Positions 1-5,532 of a stretch of 9,920 nt of DNA are shown here, one piece after another. The number at the start of each line of letters is the position of its first letter. The first letter of the stretch is position 1. The notes under the pieces are model-generated. The model saw nothing but the letters and a program-made list of their open reading frames with translations. It did no database searches and was not told the origin of the DNA. The stretch is from assembly GCA_934101345.1 (NCBI GenBank), contig CAKOQV010000041.1, positions 1 through 9,920 of the forward strand, written 5' to 3'. The position numbers were made by a program, and so were the translations under genes. The stretch comes from an uncultured Bacilli bacterium. GTDB lineage: Bacteria > Bacillota_I > Bacilli_A > RF39 > UBA660.

Positions 1-2
1 AG

Positions 3-362
3 AAAATAGGAGCCTATATAATAGGAACAGATATAGGAACAAGTTTAAATTGTTTCGGGAATTGTCCTAGTAATTTAGATATAGATAAATTAAATCTAAG
101 AGTAACTAGTAGCTCCACATATTGGTATTATGATAAAGAATTATCACTTACTGGTTATGAAAAAGATGAATTTAATACCTATTTCAATAATAAAAAAGAA
201 TTACTTGAACCAACATTATTACATCCAGACAAATATGTATATTTAACTAAAGAAAATATAATAAATAACTATGATAGACAAATTGCTGAAGCATTAAATT
301 ACTTTAATAATCATATAAAAAGAAGAAATCAACTAAAAATCTCATTTAATGTATCCTCTTAA
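3..362 (+). CDS. C-terminal part of an unrecognised protein (5' end outside window)
   Basis: One frame is open from the first bases to a TAA at 360-362, giving 119 residues with no start or ribosome site in view, so this is the tail of a longer gene. The text is coding-like: mixed polar and aromatic residues, a Tyr-rich middle (TYWYYDKELSLTGYEK) and a Lys/Arg-rich end (NNHIKRRNQLKIS). I do not recognise a family. There is no membrane segment and no obvious catalytic motif. Its last codons are inside the left arm of a double-hairpin element, so the stop codon is part of a stem. No U-tract terminator follows. Confidence is high that it is coding and low on function. Confidence 0.7.
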   Translation, partial: KIGAYIIGTDIGTSLNCFGNCPSNLDIDKLNLRVTSSSTYWYYDKELSLTGYEKDEFNTYFNNKKELLEPTLLHPDKYVYLTKENIINNYDRQIAEALNYFNNHIKRRNQLKISFNVSS

Positions 363-407
363 TCATAGGTCTTAAGAGGTAATTTAGAGCCTAAGGTCTC
401 TAAATTA
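355..407 (+). repeat. Double-hairpin element, copy 1
   Basis: Two abutting hairpins. The first pairs CCTCTTAA (355-362) with TTAAGAGG (372-379) around TCATAGGTC. The second pairs TAATTTAGAG (380-389) with CTCTAAATTA (398-407), a perfect 10-bp stem, around CCTAAGGT (390-397). The same arrangement occurs at 1443-1495 and 8694-8747. Similarity with copy 2 continues about 20 bp past the second stem. The left arm includes the stop codon of the upstream gene. No U-run follows, so it is not a classical terminator. Confidence 0.8.
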
Positions 408-447
408 AATAATATTATTGTAAAATAACACTAAATAGAGTAAAAAA

Positions 448-477
448 TTATAAAATAAAATAAATATGTGGTACAAT
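448..477 (+). promoter_or_regulatory. Probable promoter of the metallopeptidase gene
   Basis: A TG-extended -10 (TG at 469-470, TACAAT at 472-477) lies about 35 bp before the chosen start. The -35 candidate TTATAA (448-453) is poor. Transcription would begin near 484, after the in-frame ATG at 479, which supports the later start at 512. Confidence 0.45.
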
Positions 478-498
478 AATGGTAACAAAGAAATCATC

Positions 499-504
499 AG
501 GAGG
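499..504 (+). promoter_or_regulatory. Ribosome binding site deciding the start at 512
   Basis: AGGAGG sits 7 nt before ATG 512. The in-frame ATG at 479 has no such site and overlaps the likely -10 box, so 512 is preferred. Confidence 0.8.
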
Positions 505-511
505 CTGGAAT

Positions 512-1336
512 ATGAAACAAACAATTGAATCTTTTATTGAAAGAGTAAAAGTAGAATCTAATATTCATAAATTTATACAAGAAGATTTGATTTATAAACT
601 AATAACTAATTTTAGAAAAAATTATGTTAAAATGAATTACCCTAAAAAGATAAATAATCCTCTAGATATAGTTTTAAAATTTTATAAAAATTATAATAAA
701 GAATATTATGAAATTATTTTGGACGGAATAAATAGTTCCAGAATTATTATAAGTAAAAATGAAACAAAAAGTTTTGCTAGTAGAGAAAACAAAAGAGCAA
801 ACATAAAGCTTTCGGGAAATGATTCTGACGTTTTTATCCTTGCACATGAGTTTGCACATTATATTGATATAAACTCTAATCCACACATCATTCCCTATGA
901 GTATGATTTTCTTTGTGAAGTATTTTCTTTTTTTATTGAAAAGCACCTAGAACTTTGGTTAGAACAAAAAGAATTTAATGAGTTAAAAGAGGTAAGAAGA
1001 AATAATAGAATGTATTATGAAGAAAAAATGTTAAATGCTATAGAATATGAACTATTTTGTGAAAAAAATTATATAAAAAACGGACAAATAGGTAAAGAAG
1101 ATTTAGATATCAACAGAGTTAAAGAATTAATACATTATGATTATGACTTAAATGTTGGTTTAGTTAATTATTTATTACGTTATCCTTTAGCAAACATTCT
1201 TTCAGATTATTTGGTGAATAATAATATGATAAAAAATGATTCGGATATTTGTAGTGTATGTTTAAGAACTAATTTATATGAAGTTATAACAAATAATAAT
1301 AAAATAAATAGGTTGGTCAGCAGAAGTATTAAGTAA
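512..1336 (+). CDS. Putative HExxH (gluzincin-type) metallopeptidase, C-terminus probably frameshifted
   Basis: 274 residues from ATG 512. The visible signature is FILAHEFAHYID, with HEFAH at residues 112-116 giving two zinc-binding histidines and the catalytic glutamate. DFLCEVFSFF follows, with Glu136 at the distance expected for the third zinc ligand. A later Tyr-rich stretch (NYLLRYPLANILSDYL) resembles the C-terminal helices of M3/PepF-type oligopeptidases, but at 274 residues the protein is about half the usual M3 length. Residues 1-100 are Lys/Asn-rich and not recognised. There is no signal peptide or membrane segment, so a cytoplasmic peptidase is inferred. Near 1306-1310 the frame appears to slip: the last 9 codons look spurious and the neighbouring frame stays open to 1427. 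An ImmA/IrrE-like zinc protease is an alternative. Metal-dependent peptidase is fairly likely; the family is uncertain. Confidence 0.6.
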   Translation: MKQTIESFIERVKVESNIHKFIQEDLIYKLITNFRKNYVKMNYPKKINNPLDIVLKFYKNYNKEYYEIILDGINSSRIIISKNETKSFASRENKRANIKLSGNDSDVFILAHEFAHYIDINSNPHIIPYEYDFLCEVFSFFIEKHLELWLEQKEFNELKEVRRNNRMYYEEKMLNAIEYELFCEKNYIKNGQIGKEDLDINRVKELIHYDYDLNVGLVNYLLRYPLANILSDYLVNNNMIKNDSDICSVCLRTNLYEVITNNNKINRLVSRSIK

Positions 1337-1427
1337 CAAAGATGAAAAAGTAATATCTTATGAATATATAGAAAATGTTTATGATGAATTAATTAAATTA
1401 GATAAATGGAGATTAACTAAAAATTAA
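1308..1427 (+). pseudogene. Likely out-of-frame C-terminus of the metallopeptidase
   Basis: A second frame opens at 1308 and runs to TAA 1425-1427, reading IGWSAEVLSNKDEKV, then a helix-like stretch and WRLTKN. It overlaps the last codons of the 512-1336 frame and ends inside the stem of the terminator, where a gene end is expected. Removing one A from the AAA at 1306-1308 would join ...NNNKI to IGWSAEV... and make a 313-residue protein. It has no start codon or ribosome site of its own. Either a real single-base insertion, a sequencing error, or translational slippage would explain it. Confidence 0.5.
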
Positions 1428-1436
1428 TCTCTTTTT
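1409..1436 (+). terminator. Intrinsic terminator after the metallopeptidase
   Basis: Perfect 8-bp stem GAGATTAA (1409-1416) / TTAATCTC (1424-1431), 7-nt loop, then TTTTT (1432-1436). Nearly the same hairpin is used at 3382-3410. Confidence 0.85.
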
Positions 1437-1442
1437 ATGTAT

Positions 1443-1495
1443 CATCTTAAGCCTAGGTCTTAAGAGGTAATTTAGAGTCTAAGGTCTCTAATTTA
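1443..1495 (+). repeat. Double-hairpin element, copy 2
   Basis: First hairpin: CATCTTAAG (1443-1451) / CTTAAGAGG (1459-1467) with one A-G mismatch and loop CCTAGGT. Second hairpin: TAATTTAGAG (1468-1477) / CTCTAATTTA (1486-1495) with loop TCTAAGGT and one internal T-T mismatch. It starts 7 bp after the U-tract of the terminator at 1409-1436 and lies about 80 bp before the next gene's -10. Confidence 0.8.
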
Positions 1496-1564
1496 AATAA
1501 TATTAGTGTATGATAATCATTTATTTAATAATTATAATTTTACTTTTAGAACTATGAAAAAGGT

Positions 1565-1581
1565 TATAATAATGATATAAT
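1565..1581 (+). promoter_or_regulatory. Probable -10 region for the RhuM-family gene
   Basis: Two overlapping candidates: TATAAT at 1565-1570 and a TG-extended TATAAT (TG 1573-1574, hexamer 1576-1581). No good -35 is visible at the right distance, which fits an extended -10 promoter. Confidence 0.5.
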
Positions 1582-1614
1582 AAGATTATAAAAAAATCAA
1601 TTCAGGAGGTAGGT

Positions 1615-2631
1615 ATGAACGATATAAAAATAGGTAATGAAAAGAATATTTTATTTTATAATGATGAAGAAGGTAATACCAAAATTGAAGTATTACTTGA
1701 AAATGAAGATGTTTGGTTAAATACTGAAGCCTTAGCTACCCTTTTTAATGTTAAAAGACCGGCAATTACAAAACATATAAATAATATTTATGATGATGGT
1801 GAACTTGAAGAAAAAAGCACATGTTCCAAAATGGAACATGTGGGTAACAATGGAAAACAAATATATAATACTAAGTACTATAATCTAGATATGATTATAT
1901 CTATTGGTTTTAGAGTCAATTCAAAAAAGGCAATTAAGTTTAGAATATGGGCTAATAAAATAATTAAAGATTACATGATTCAAGGATTTGCTTTAAATGA
2001 TGATAGATTTATGAAAGCAAGAAAAGCAGATCAAGAATACTTTAAAAGATTACTTGAAAGAATCAAATTAATTCGTACTAGTGAAAGAATGTTTTATCAA
2101 AAAATAACTGATATTTTTGCAGAATGTTCTATTGATTATGATAAAAATAGTGATTTAGCTTTAACATTTTATAAAAGCATTCAAAATAAGTTCCACTATG
2201 CCATAACTGGAAAGACCGCGGCAGAAATAATTTATGATAGAGTAGATGCAGAAAAAGATAATATGGGACTTACCACTTGGAGAAATTCACCCGATGGTAA
2301 AATCCTAAAATCAGATATTGTTATAGCAAAGAATTATTTAGATGAAAAAGAAATTAAAAACTTAAATAATTTAGTAAATTTATTTTTGGATATAGCAGAA
2401 AATAATGCAGAAAGAAACATTCCAATGTATATGGAAGATTGGAAAACTGAAGTAGAGAATGCTTTAAAGGTTTTCCACTATGAAGTATTAGAAGGAAAAG
2501 GAAAAATATCACATAAAGAAGCTATAGAAAAAGCAGAAAAAGAATATGAAAAATATAGAGTTATTCAAGATAAAAATTATGTTTCTGACTTTGATAAACT
2601 ATTACTTGAAATAAAAGAAATAGAAAAATAA
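1615..2631 (+). CDS. RhuM-family protein
   Basis: 338 residues, about the normal full length. The N-terminal third carries the family text: VWLNTEALATLFNVKRPAIT (residues 33-52), a helix-turn-helix-like segment, then STCSKMEHV, YYNLDMIISIGFRVNS (88-103) and KFRIWANKIIKDYMI. The C-terminal two thirds are helical and Lys/Glu-rich. RhuM proteins are widespread, often near Fic/Doc genes, prophages and restriction genes; their molecular role is not settled and the virulence name comes from Salmonella. DNA binding is inferred from the N-terminus only. AGGAGGT (1604-1610) gives a strong ribosome site 4 nt before ATG. It has its own promoter and is followed after 60 bp by the acetyltransferase. No Fic partner is in the window. 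A perfect 11-bp palindrome lies inside codons 68-76. Confidence 0.85.
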   Translation: MNDIKIGNEKNILFYNDEEGNTKIEVLLENEDVWLNTEALATLFNVKRPAITKHINNIYDDGELEEKSTCSKMEHVGNNGKQIYNTKYYNLDMIISIGFRVNSKKAIKFRIWANKIIKDYMIQGFALNDDRFMKARKADQEYFKRLLERIKLIRTSERMFYQKITDIFAECSIDYDKNSDLALTFYKSIQNKFHYAITGKTAAEIIYDRVDAEKDNMGLTTWRNSPDGKILKSDIVIAKNYLDEKEIKNLNNLVNLFLDIAENNAERNIPMYMEDWKTEVENALKVFHYEVLEGKGKISHKEAIEKAEKEYEKYRVIQDKNYVSDFDKLLLEIKEIEK

Positions 2632-2650
2632 TAATACAAAAAAGTATTAT
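2631..2650 (+). other. Small hairpin after the RhuM-family gene
   Basis: ATAATAC (2631-2637) and GTATTAT (2644-2650) pair around an A6 loop. No U-tract follows on the + strand, so termination would be weak at best. The TATAAT at 2655-2660 just after it could be the -10 of the acetyltransferase gene, though no good -35 is seen. Confidence 0.35.
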
Positions 2651-2691
2651 GAAATATAATATACTTTGATGTTAGGATAGGTGATGTATAT

Positions 2692-3306
2692 ATGGAAAAA
2701 TTTTATTTAGAAATACCTTCTTTAGAAAGAAAAGAAGAAATTATTGAATATTTTAATGAATTTGTAGAATATAATTCAGATATTAATGGTGCAGGTTCTC
2801 TTGATAAAGTATTATATGGTTATTCTTTTGAAGAAGCATTAGATATGTGCTTAAATATGAAAAATGAAGAATATGCTAGAAATTTAAATAGATGTCCTAG
2901 CATGACTTTCTTATTAATTAGAAAAAATGATAATAAAATAATTGGAACTATCAATGTAAGATGGAATTTAACTGAAGAAATGAAAAAATTTGGTGGTAAT
3001 ATAGGTTATAGTATAAGACCTACTGAAAGAAGAAAAGGCTATAATAAAATCAATTTATATTTAGGTTTAATTAAGGCTAATAAACTTAATTTAGATAGAG
3101 TTATGCTCGACTGTGATGTTAACAATATTGGCTCCGATAGGACAATGAAAGCATTAGGAGGAGTATTAGAAAGAACAGAAATAGATCCTTATGATGGCAT
3201 TCTAACAAATGTTTATTGGTTTGATGTTAAAAAATGTATAGACAAATATAAAGATGTATATGAAAAATTCATTGATAACAATAATTATATAAAAAAGAAA
3301 AGATAA
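2692..3306 (+). CDS. GNAT-family N-acetyltransferase
   Basis: 204 residues, close to the usual size for this subgroup (COG3981-like predicted acetyltransferases). The core is visible: FLLIRKNDNKIIGTINVRW is the central beta hairpin, GYSIRPTERRKGYNKI (residues 104-119) is motif A with the acetyl-CoA pyrophosphate loop R-R-K-G-Y-N, and DCDVNNIGSDRTMKALGG (140-157) is the family's V.N.aS...m.k.GG segment with Gly-Ser in place of Ala-Ser. Such enzymes move an acetyl group from acetyl-CoA to an amine; the substrate cannot be read here. It is cytoplasmic, with no signal peptide. AGGTGAT (2679-2685) precedes the start. It may be cotranscribed with the RhuM-family gene or use a TATAAT at 2655-2660. 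The relic of another gene begins 2 bp after its stop. Confidence 0.85.
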   Translation: MEKFYLEIPSLERKEEIIEYFNEFVEYNSDINGAGSLDKVLYGYSFEEALDMCLNMKNEEYARNLNRCPSMTFLLIRKNDNKIIGTINVRWNLTEEMKKFGGNIGYSIRPTERRKGYNKINLYLGLIKANKLNLDRVMLDCDVNNIGSDRTMKALGGVLERTEIDPYDGILTNVYWFDVKKCIDKYKDVYEKFIDNNNYIKKKR

Positions 3307-3307
3307 T

Positions 3308-3389
3308 ATGAATTATGTATATCATGGAAGTAATATTCTAACTTGAAGAAATATTTATAAATGAACTTAAAAAATTAGAAGGAGATTAA
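3308..3389 (+). pseudogene. Collapsed relic of a gene starting MNYVYHGSNI
   Basis: ATG 3308 reads MNYVYHGSNILT and then hits TGA at 3344-3346. Two bases back, another frame (3342-3389) reads LEEIFINELKKLEGD and ends at TAA just before the terminator loop. The first piece looks like the N-terminus of small Firmicutes proteins that begin with a YHGS motif, some of which are related to ADP-ribosyltransferase or DUF3990-like folds. The second looks like a normal C-terminus. The whole middle is missing, so this is best read as an internal deletion. The ATG follows the acetyltransferase stop by 2 bp, suggesting the lost gene was its operon partner. Confidence 0.5.
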
Positions 3390-3410
3390 TCAAAAAAATA
3401 ATCTCTTTTT
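3382..3410 (+). terminator. Intrinsic terminator after the acetyltransferase and relic
   Basis: Stem GAGATTA (3382-3388) / TAATCTC (3399-3405), 10-nt A-rich loop, then TTTTT (3406-3410). Its left arm includes the last codons of the relic. Confidence 0.85.
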
Positions 3411-3450
3411 ACATATCAATTAATTTAAATACAAAATCACTCTTATAACC

Positions 3451-3479
3451 TTTTGATAAGAACGAAAAAATGATATAAT
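3451..3479 (+). promoter_or_regulatory. Promoter of the dinD operon
   Basis: TTTTGA (3451-3456), 17-bp spacer, then TG-extended TATAAT (TG at 3471-3472, hexamer 3474-3479). No LexA-type CGAAC...GTTCG box is visible around it, so SOS control of the Bacillus type is not supported. Confidence 0.65.
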
Positions 3480-3507
3480 TAATATATAAATCAGAGGGGG
3501 TATCAAA

Positions 3508-4352
3508 ATGAATGAAATAAAAAAATATAATGAAACAATTTTTGAAGATATTAAACACATTGATGAATATGACAATGAGTATTGGTTAGCTAGAGAGTTA
3601 ATAAAAGTACTTGAATATTCAAAGTGGAGTAACTTTACAAGTGTAATAGACAAGGCAAAAACAGCTTGCAGATTAAGTAAAAAGACAGTTTCTGACCATT
3701 TTGACGACGTCGGCAAAATGGTTGGTATAGGATCAAAAACTTCGAGAAATATAGAAGACTTCAAATTATCAAGATATGCATGTTATTTAATAGTACAAAA
3801 TGCTGATCCTAGAAAAGAAATTGTTGCCTTAGGCCAAACATACTTTGCCATTCAAACAAGAAAGCAAGAATTAACAGAAAAAGATTATTCTATGTTAACT
3901 GAAGATGAAAAAAATTCTATCAAAAAAGCTTAACTAAAAAAGGAAATTATTCTTTAAATCAAGCGGCCAAAAAAGCAGGCGTCAAAAACTTTGATAAGTT
4001 TCATAATGCTGGCTATAAAGGCCTATATAATGGGGAAACCGCAAATGACATTGCTAAAAGAAAAGGTTTAAGATACCGTGAAGATATTTTAGATAATATG
4101 GGAAGTGAAGAACTAGCGGCTAATCTCTTTCGTATTACTCAAACAGAATCAAAACTAAAAAGAGAAAATATCTCTAGTGAAAATGAAGCAAATAATACCC
4201 ATTACAATATTGGAAAAAACATTAGAGAAGTTATTGCTAAAAATGGAGGAACCATGCCTGAAGAATTACCAACACCAAATAAATCACTAAAAGAATTAGA
4301 AAAAGCACATAAAAACATAGATTATCAACAGAAATTATCACAAAAAAACTAA
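3508..4352 (+). pseudogene. dinD: DinD-like DNA damage-inducible protein, split by a one-base loss in an A-run
   Basis: Residues 1-127 match DinD: EYWLARELIKVLEYSKWSNF (24-43), DKAKTAC, SRYACYLIVQNADPRKEIVA, GQTYFAIQTRKQEL. The first frame stops at 3931-3933 after 141 residues. The rest of the family pattern continues in another frame: YSLNQAAKKAGVKNF, FHNAGYKGLYNGE, RKGLRYREDILDNMGS, ELAANLFRITQTESKLKREN, GGTMPEELPTPNKSL, ending at 4352. Adding one A to the A7 run at 3908-3914 restores a single 281-residue frame, the family's normal length, and turns EKNSIKKA into EKKFYQKSL, which fits DinD better. AGAGGGGG (3493-3500) precedes ATG 3508. E. coli DinD is SOS-induced and is reported to act on RecA filaments; the role here is inferred. 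It could be a true pseudogene, a sequencing error, or a phase-variable or slippage-rescued gene. The next gene starts 21 bp later. Confidence 0.85.
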
Positions 4353-4373
4353 AAGATAAGGAGAAGTACAAAA

Positions 4374-4799
4374 ATGAAAGATTTGGAAAAGAAAATAGAA
4401 GAAAATAAAAAAAGAAACAAAAAGTTTATGAAAGAGTTTGAAGAATATCTAAAAGAAAAAAATCTGAAAGATAAGACAATAAAGAAACATTTAAGTAATG
4501 TAGATTTATTTATAAATGACTATTTAAATTATTATGATATTGAAACCCCAGAGGAAGGAATAAATTCAGTATATTCATTTTTAAGCGGTTGGTTCATAGA
4601 AAAATGTATGTGGGCAACCGTTTATACAACTAAAGAAACCGCAGCCAGTATTAAAAAATTCTATGCTTGCATGAGTGAAAAAGGATATGTCAAAAAAGAA
4701 GACTATAAAGAACTTTGTGAAGAATTAAAAGATAACATGGATGAAATACTAGATACCTTAGAAGCCTTTAATAATGGCACATATTATGATATGTTTTAA
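4374..4799 (+). CDS. Small protein like the SAM-like core-binding domain of tyrosine recombinases, no catalytic domain
   Basis: 141 residues. Residues 1-30 are a charged Lys/Glu helix. FEEYLKEKNLKDKTIKKHLS (22-41) has the look of the N-terminal core-binding domain of phage integrases (a helix, then a short loop and T.K.H), followed by INDYLNYYDIETPEEG, FLSGWFIEKCMW (69-80) and AASIKKFYACMSEKGYV (90-106). The C-terminus is acidic. The catalytic domain with its Arg...His-x-x-Arg...Tyr set is absent and the gene ends cleanly, so it cannot be a complete recombinase. DNA binding is inferred. AAGGAG (4358-4363) lies before ATG 4374. It is 21 bp after dinD and 15 bp before the glycosylase gene, so cotranscription is likely. 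Confident that it is a real gene; function unknown. Confidence 0.75.
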   Translation: MKDLEKKIEENKKRNKKFMKEFEEYLKEKNLKDKTIKKHLSNVDLFINDYLNYYDIETPEEGINSVYSFLSGWFIEKCMWATVYTTKETAASIKKFYACMSEKGYVKKEDYKELCEELKDNMDEILDTLEAFNNGTYYDMF

Positions 4800-4814
4800 T
4801 TAAAAGAGAGATAT

Positions 4815-5402
4815 ATGGAAAAAGACTTTAATAATTTAATAAATAAAATAAGAAAATGCAATATTTGTGAAGATACATTTGGTTTTAAACCACATCCAGT
4901 AGTTATAGGTTCAGCTACTTCAAAAATAGTTCAAATAAGTCAGGCACCATCTAAAACGGTAGATACTACACTAAAGCCATTTACTGATCAAAGCGGTAAA
5001 AAATTAAAATACGAATGGTATCAAATAACTGATGAAGAATTCTATAATCCAGATAACTTCTTTATTACAGCACTAGCACATTGCTATCCGGGTAAAGATA
5101 AAAATGGTAATGATAAAGCTCCACCTAAAATATGCTACGAAAAATGGATAAAGAAAGAATTAGAATATATAGATAATAAATTATACATAATAATTGGAGC
5201 TAAAGCCGCTAAAACATTTTTTCCAAATGAAGATTATAATGACCTAATATTTAAAAATAATATATTATTTAATAAACCAGCAATAGTTTTGCCACATCCA
5301 TCACCACTTAACATAAAGTGGTTTAAAGATAATCCTGAGTTTATGAAAAAAAGAATTATCGAAATAAGAAAAATAATAAACGACACATTAAATAAAAACT
5401 AA
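4815..5402 (+). CDS. Uracil-DNA glycosylase superfamily protein, family-4-like with four Cys
   Basis: 195 residues, typical for the family. It removes uracil (or a related base) from DNA as the first step of base-excision repair. Visible signs are the [4Fe-4S] cysteine pattern C15-x2-C18 ... C90 ... C107, the active-site strand and loop SQAPSKTVD (42-50) followed by PFTDQSGKKL, which match G-x-A-P-G and PF-x-G-x-SG-x-x-L of family 4, and the DNA-intercalating motif HPSPLN at 161-166. Gln-Ala-Pro-Ser instead of Glu-Ala-Pro-Gly in the first motif departs from the classical sequence and may change base specificity. The start has only a modest ribosome site (AGAGAG at 4805-4810) and lies 15 bp after the preceding gene. 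It is last in the operon, before a terminator. Family membership is fairly sure; substrate is not. Confidence 0.85.
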   Translation: MEKDFNNLINKIRKCNICEDTFGFKPHPVVIGSATSKIVQISQAPSKTVDTTLKPFTDQSGKKLKYEWYQITDEEFYNPDNFFITALAHCYPGKDKNGNDKAPPKICYEKWIKKELEYIDNKLYIIIGAKAAKTFFPNEDYNDLIFKNNILFNKPAIVLPHPSPLNIKWFKDNPEFMKKRIIEIRKIINDTLNKN

Positions 5403-5403
5403 A

Positions 5404-5427
5404 GGCACTAAAAAATAGTGTCTTTTT
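5404..5427 (+). terminator. Intrinsic terminator of the dinD operon
   Basis: Stem GGCACTA (5404-5410) / TAGTGTC (5416-5422) with one G-T pair, A5 loop, then TTTTT (5423-5427). Confidence 0.85.
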
Positions 5428-5532
5428 ATACTAATTAAGTTATCGTCTTTATAACAATCGCATATACTACTTTTAAGATCAACTATGAATAATAATGAAG
5501 ATAGTGCGGTCCACAAAGTAATAATTAACTAG
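5411..5532 (+). pseudogene. Decayed duplicate of the amidase gene's leader and first codons
   Basis: From 5411 the sequence follows 7191-7310 with substitutions and a 3-nt length change. Shared pieces include AATAGT-TCTTTTTAT, AAGTTA, CATATACTACTTT and the ATG region. ATG 5485 reads MNNNEDSAVHKVIIN and stops at TAG 5530-5532, against MNNNEDRAVRKVIID of the live amidase at 7268. The ribosome site has decayed from AAGGTGAT to AAGATC. Beyond 5527 the similarity ends abruptly. This is a 5' relic, not a gene. Confidence 0.85.

Noticed and set aside
479..511. Upstream in-frame ATG extension of the metallopeptidase (MVTKKSSGGWN)
   Set aside because: It overlaps the likely -10 box and has no ribosome site, while AGGAGG sits correctly before ATG 512.
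674..946. Minus-strand frame of 90 codons opposite the metallopeptidase
   Set aside because: Antisense shadow rich in Ile, Phe and Lys, with no start signals; the + strand holds the HEFAH motif.
355..1495. Double-hairpin copies as CRISPR repeats or an integron cassette array
   Set aside because: Copies are a kilobase apart with genes between, no spacers or cas genes are present, and the stems vary. No integrase gene or attC core sites were seen.
3451..3507. LexA/SOS box before dinD
   Set aside because: GAACG at 3460-3465 lacks the matching GTTC half at the right distance, so no box can be supported.
3420..3764. Minus-strand frame of 114 codons opposite dinD
   Set aside because: It is antisense to a clear DinD coding sequence, and its hydrophobic text is what complementing AT-rich codons gives. 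No ribosome site supports it.
3922..3928. Programmed -1 frameshift of the A-AAA-AAG type at the end of the first dinD frame
   Set aside because: The run is in the wrong register for the classic heptamer, and restoring one A in the earlier A7 run gives a better match to DinD, so an indel there is simpler.
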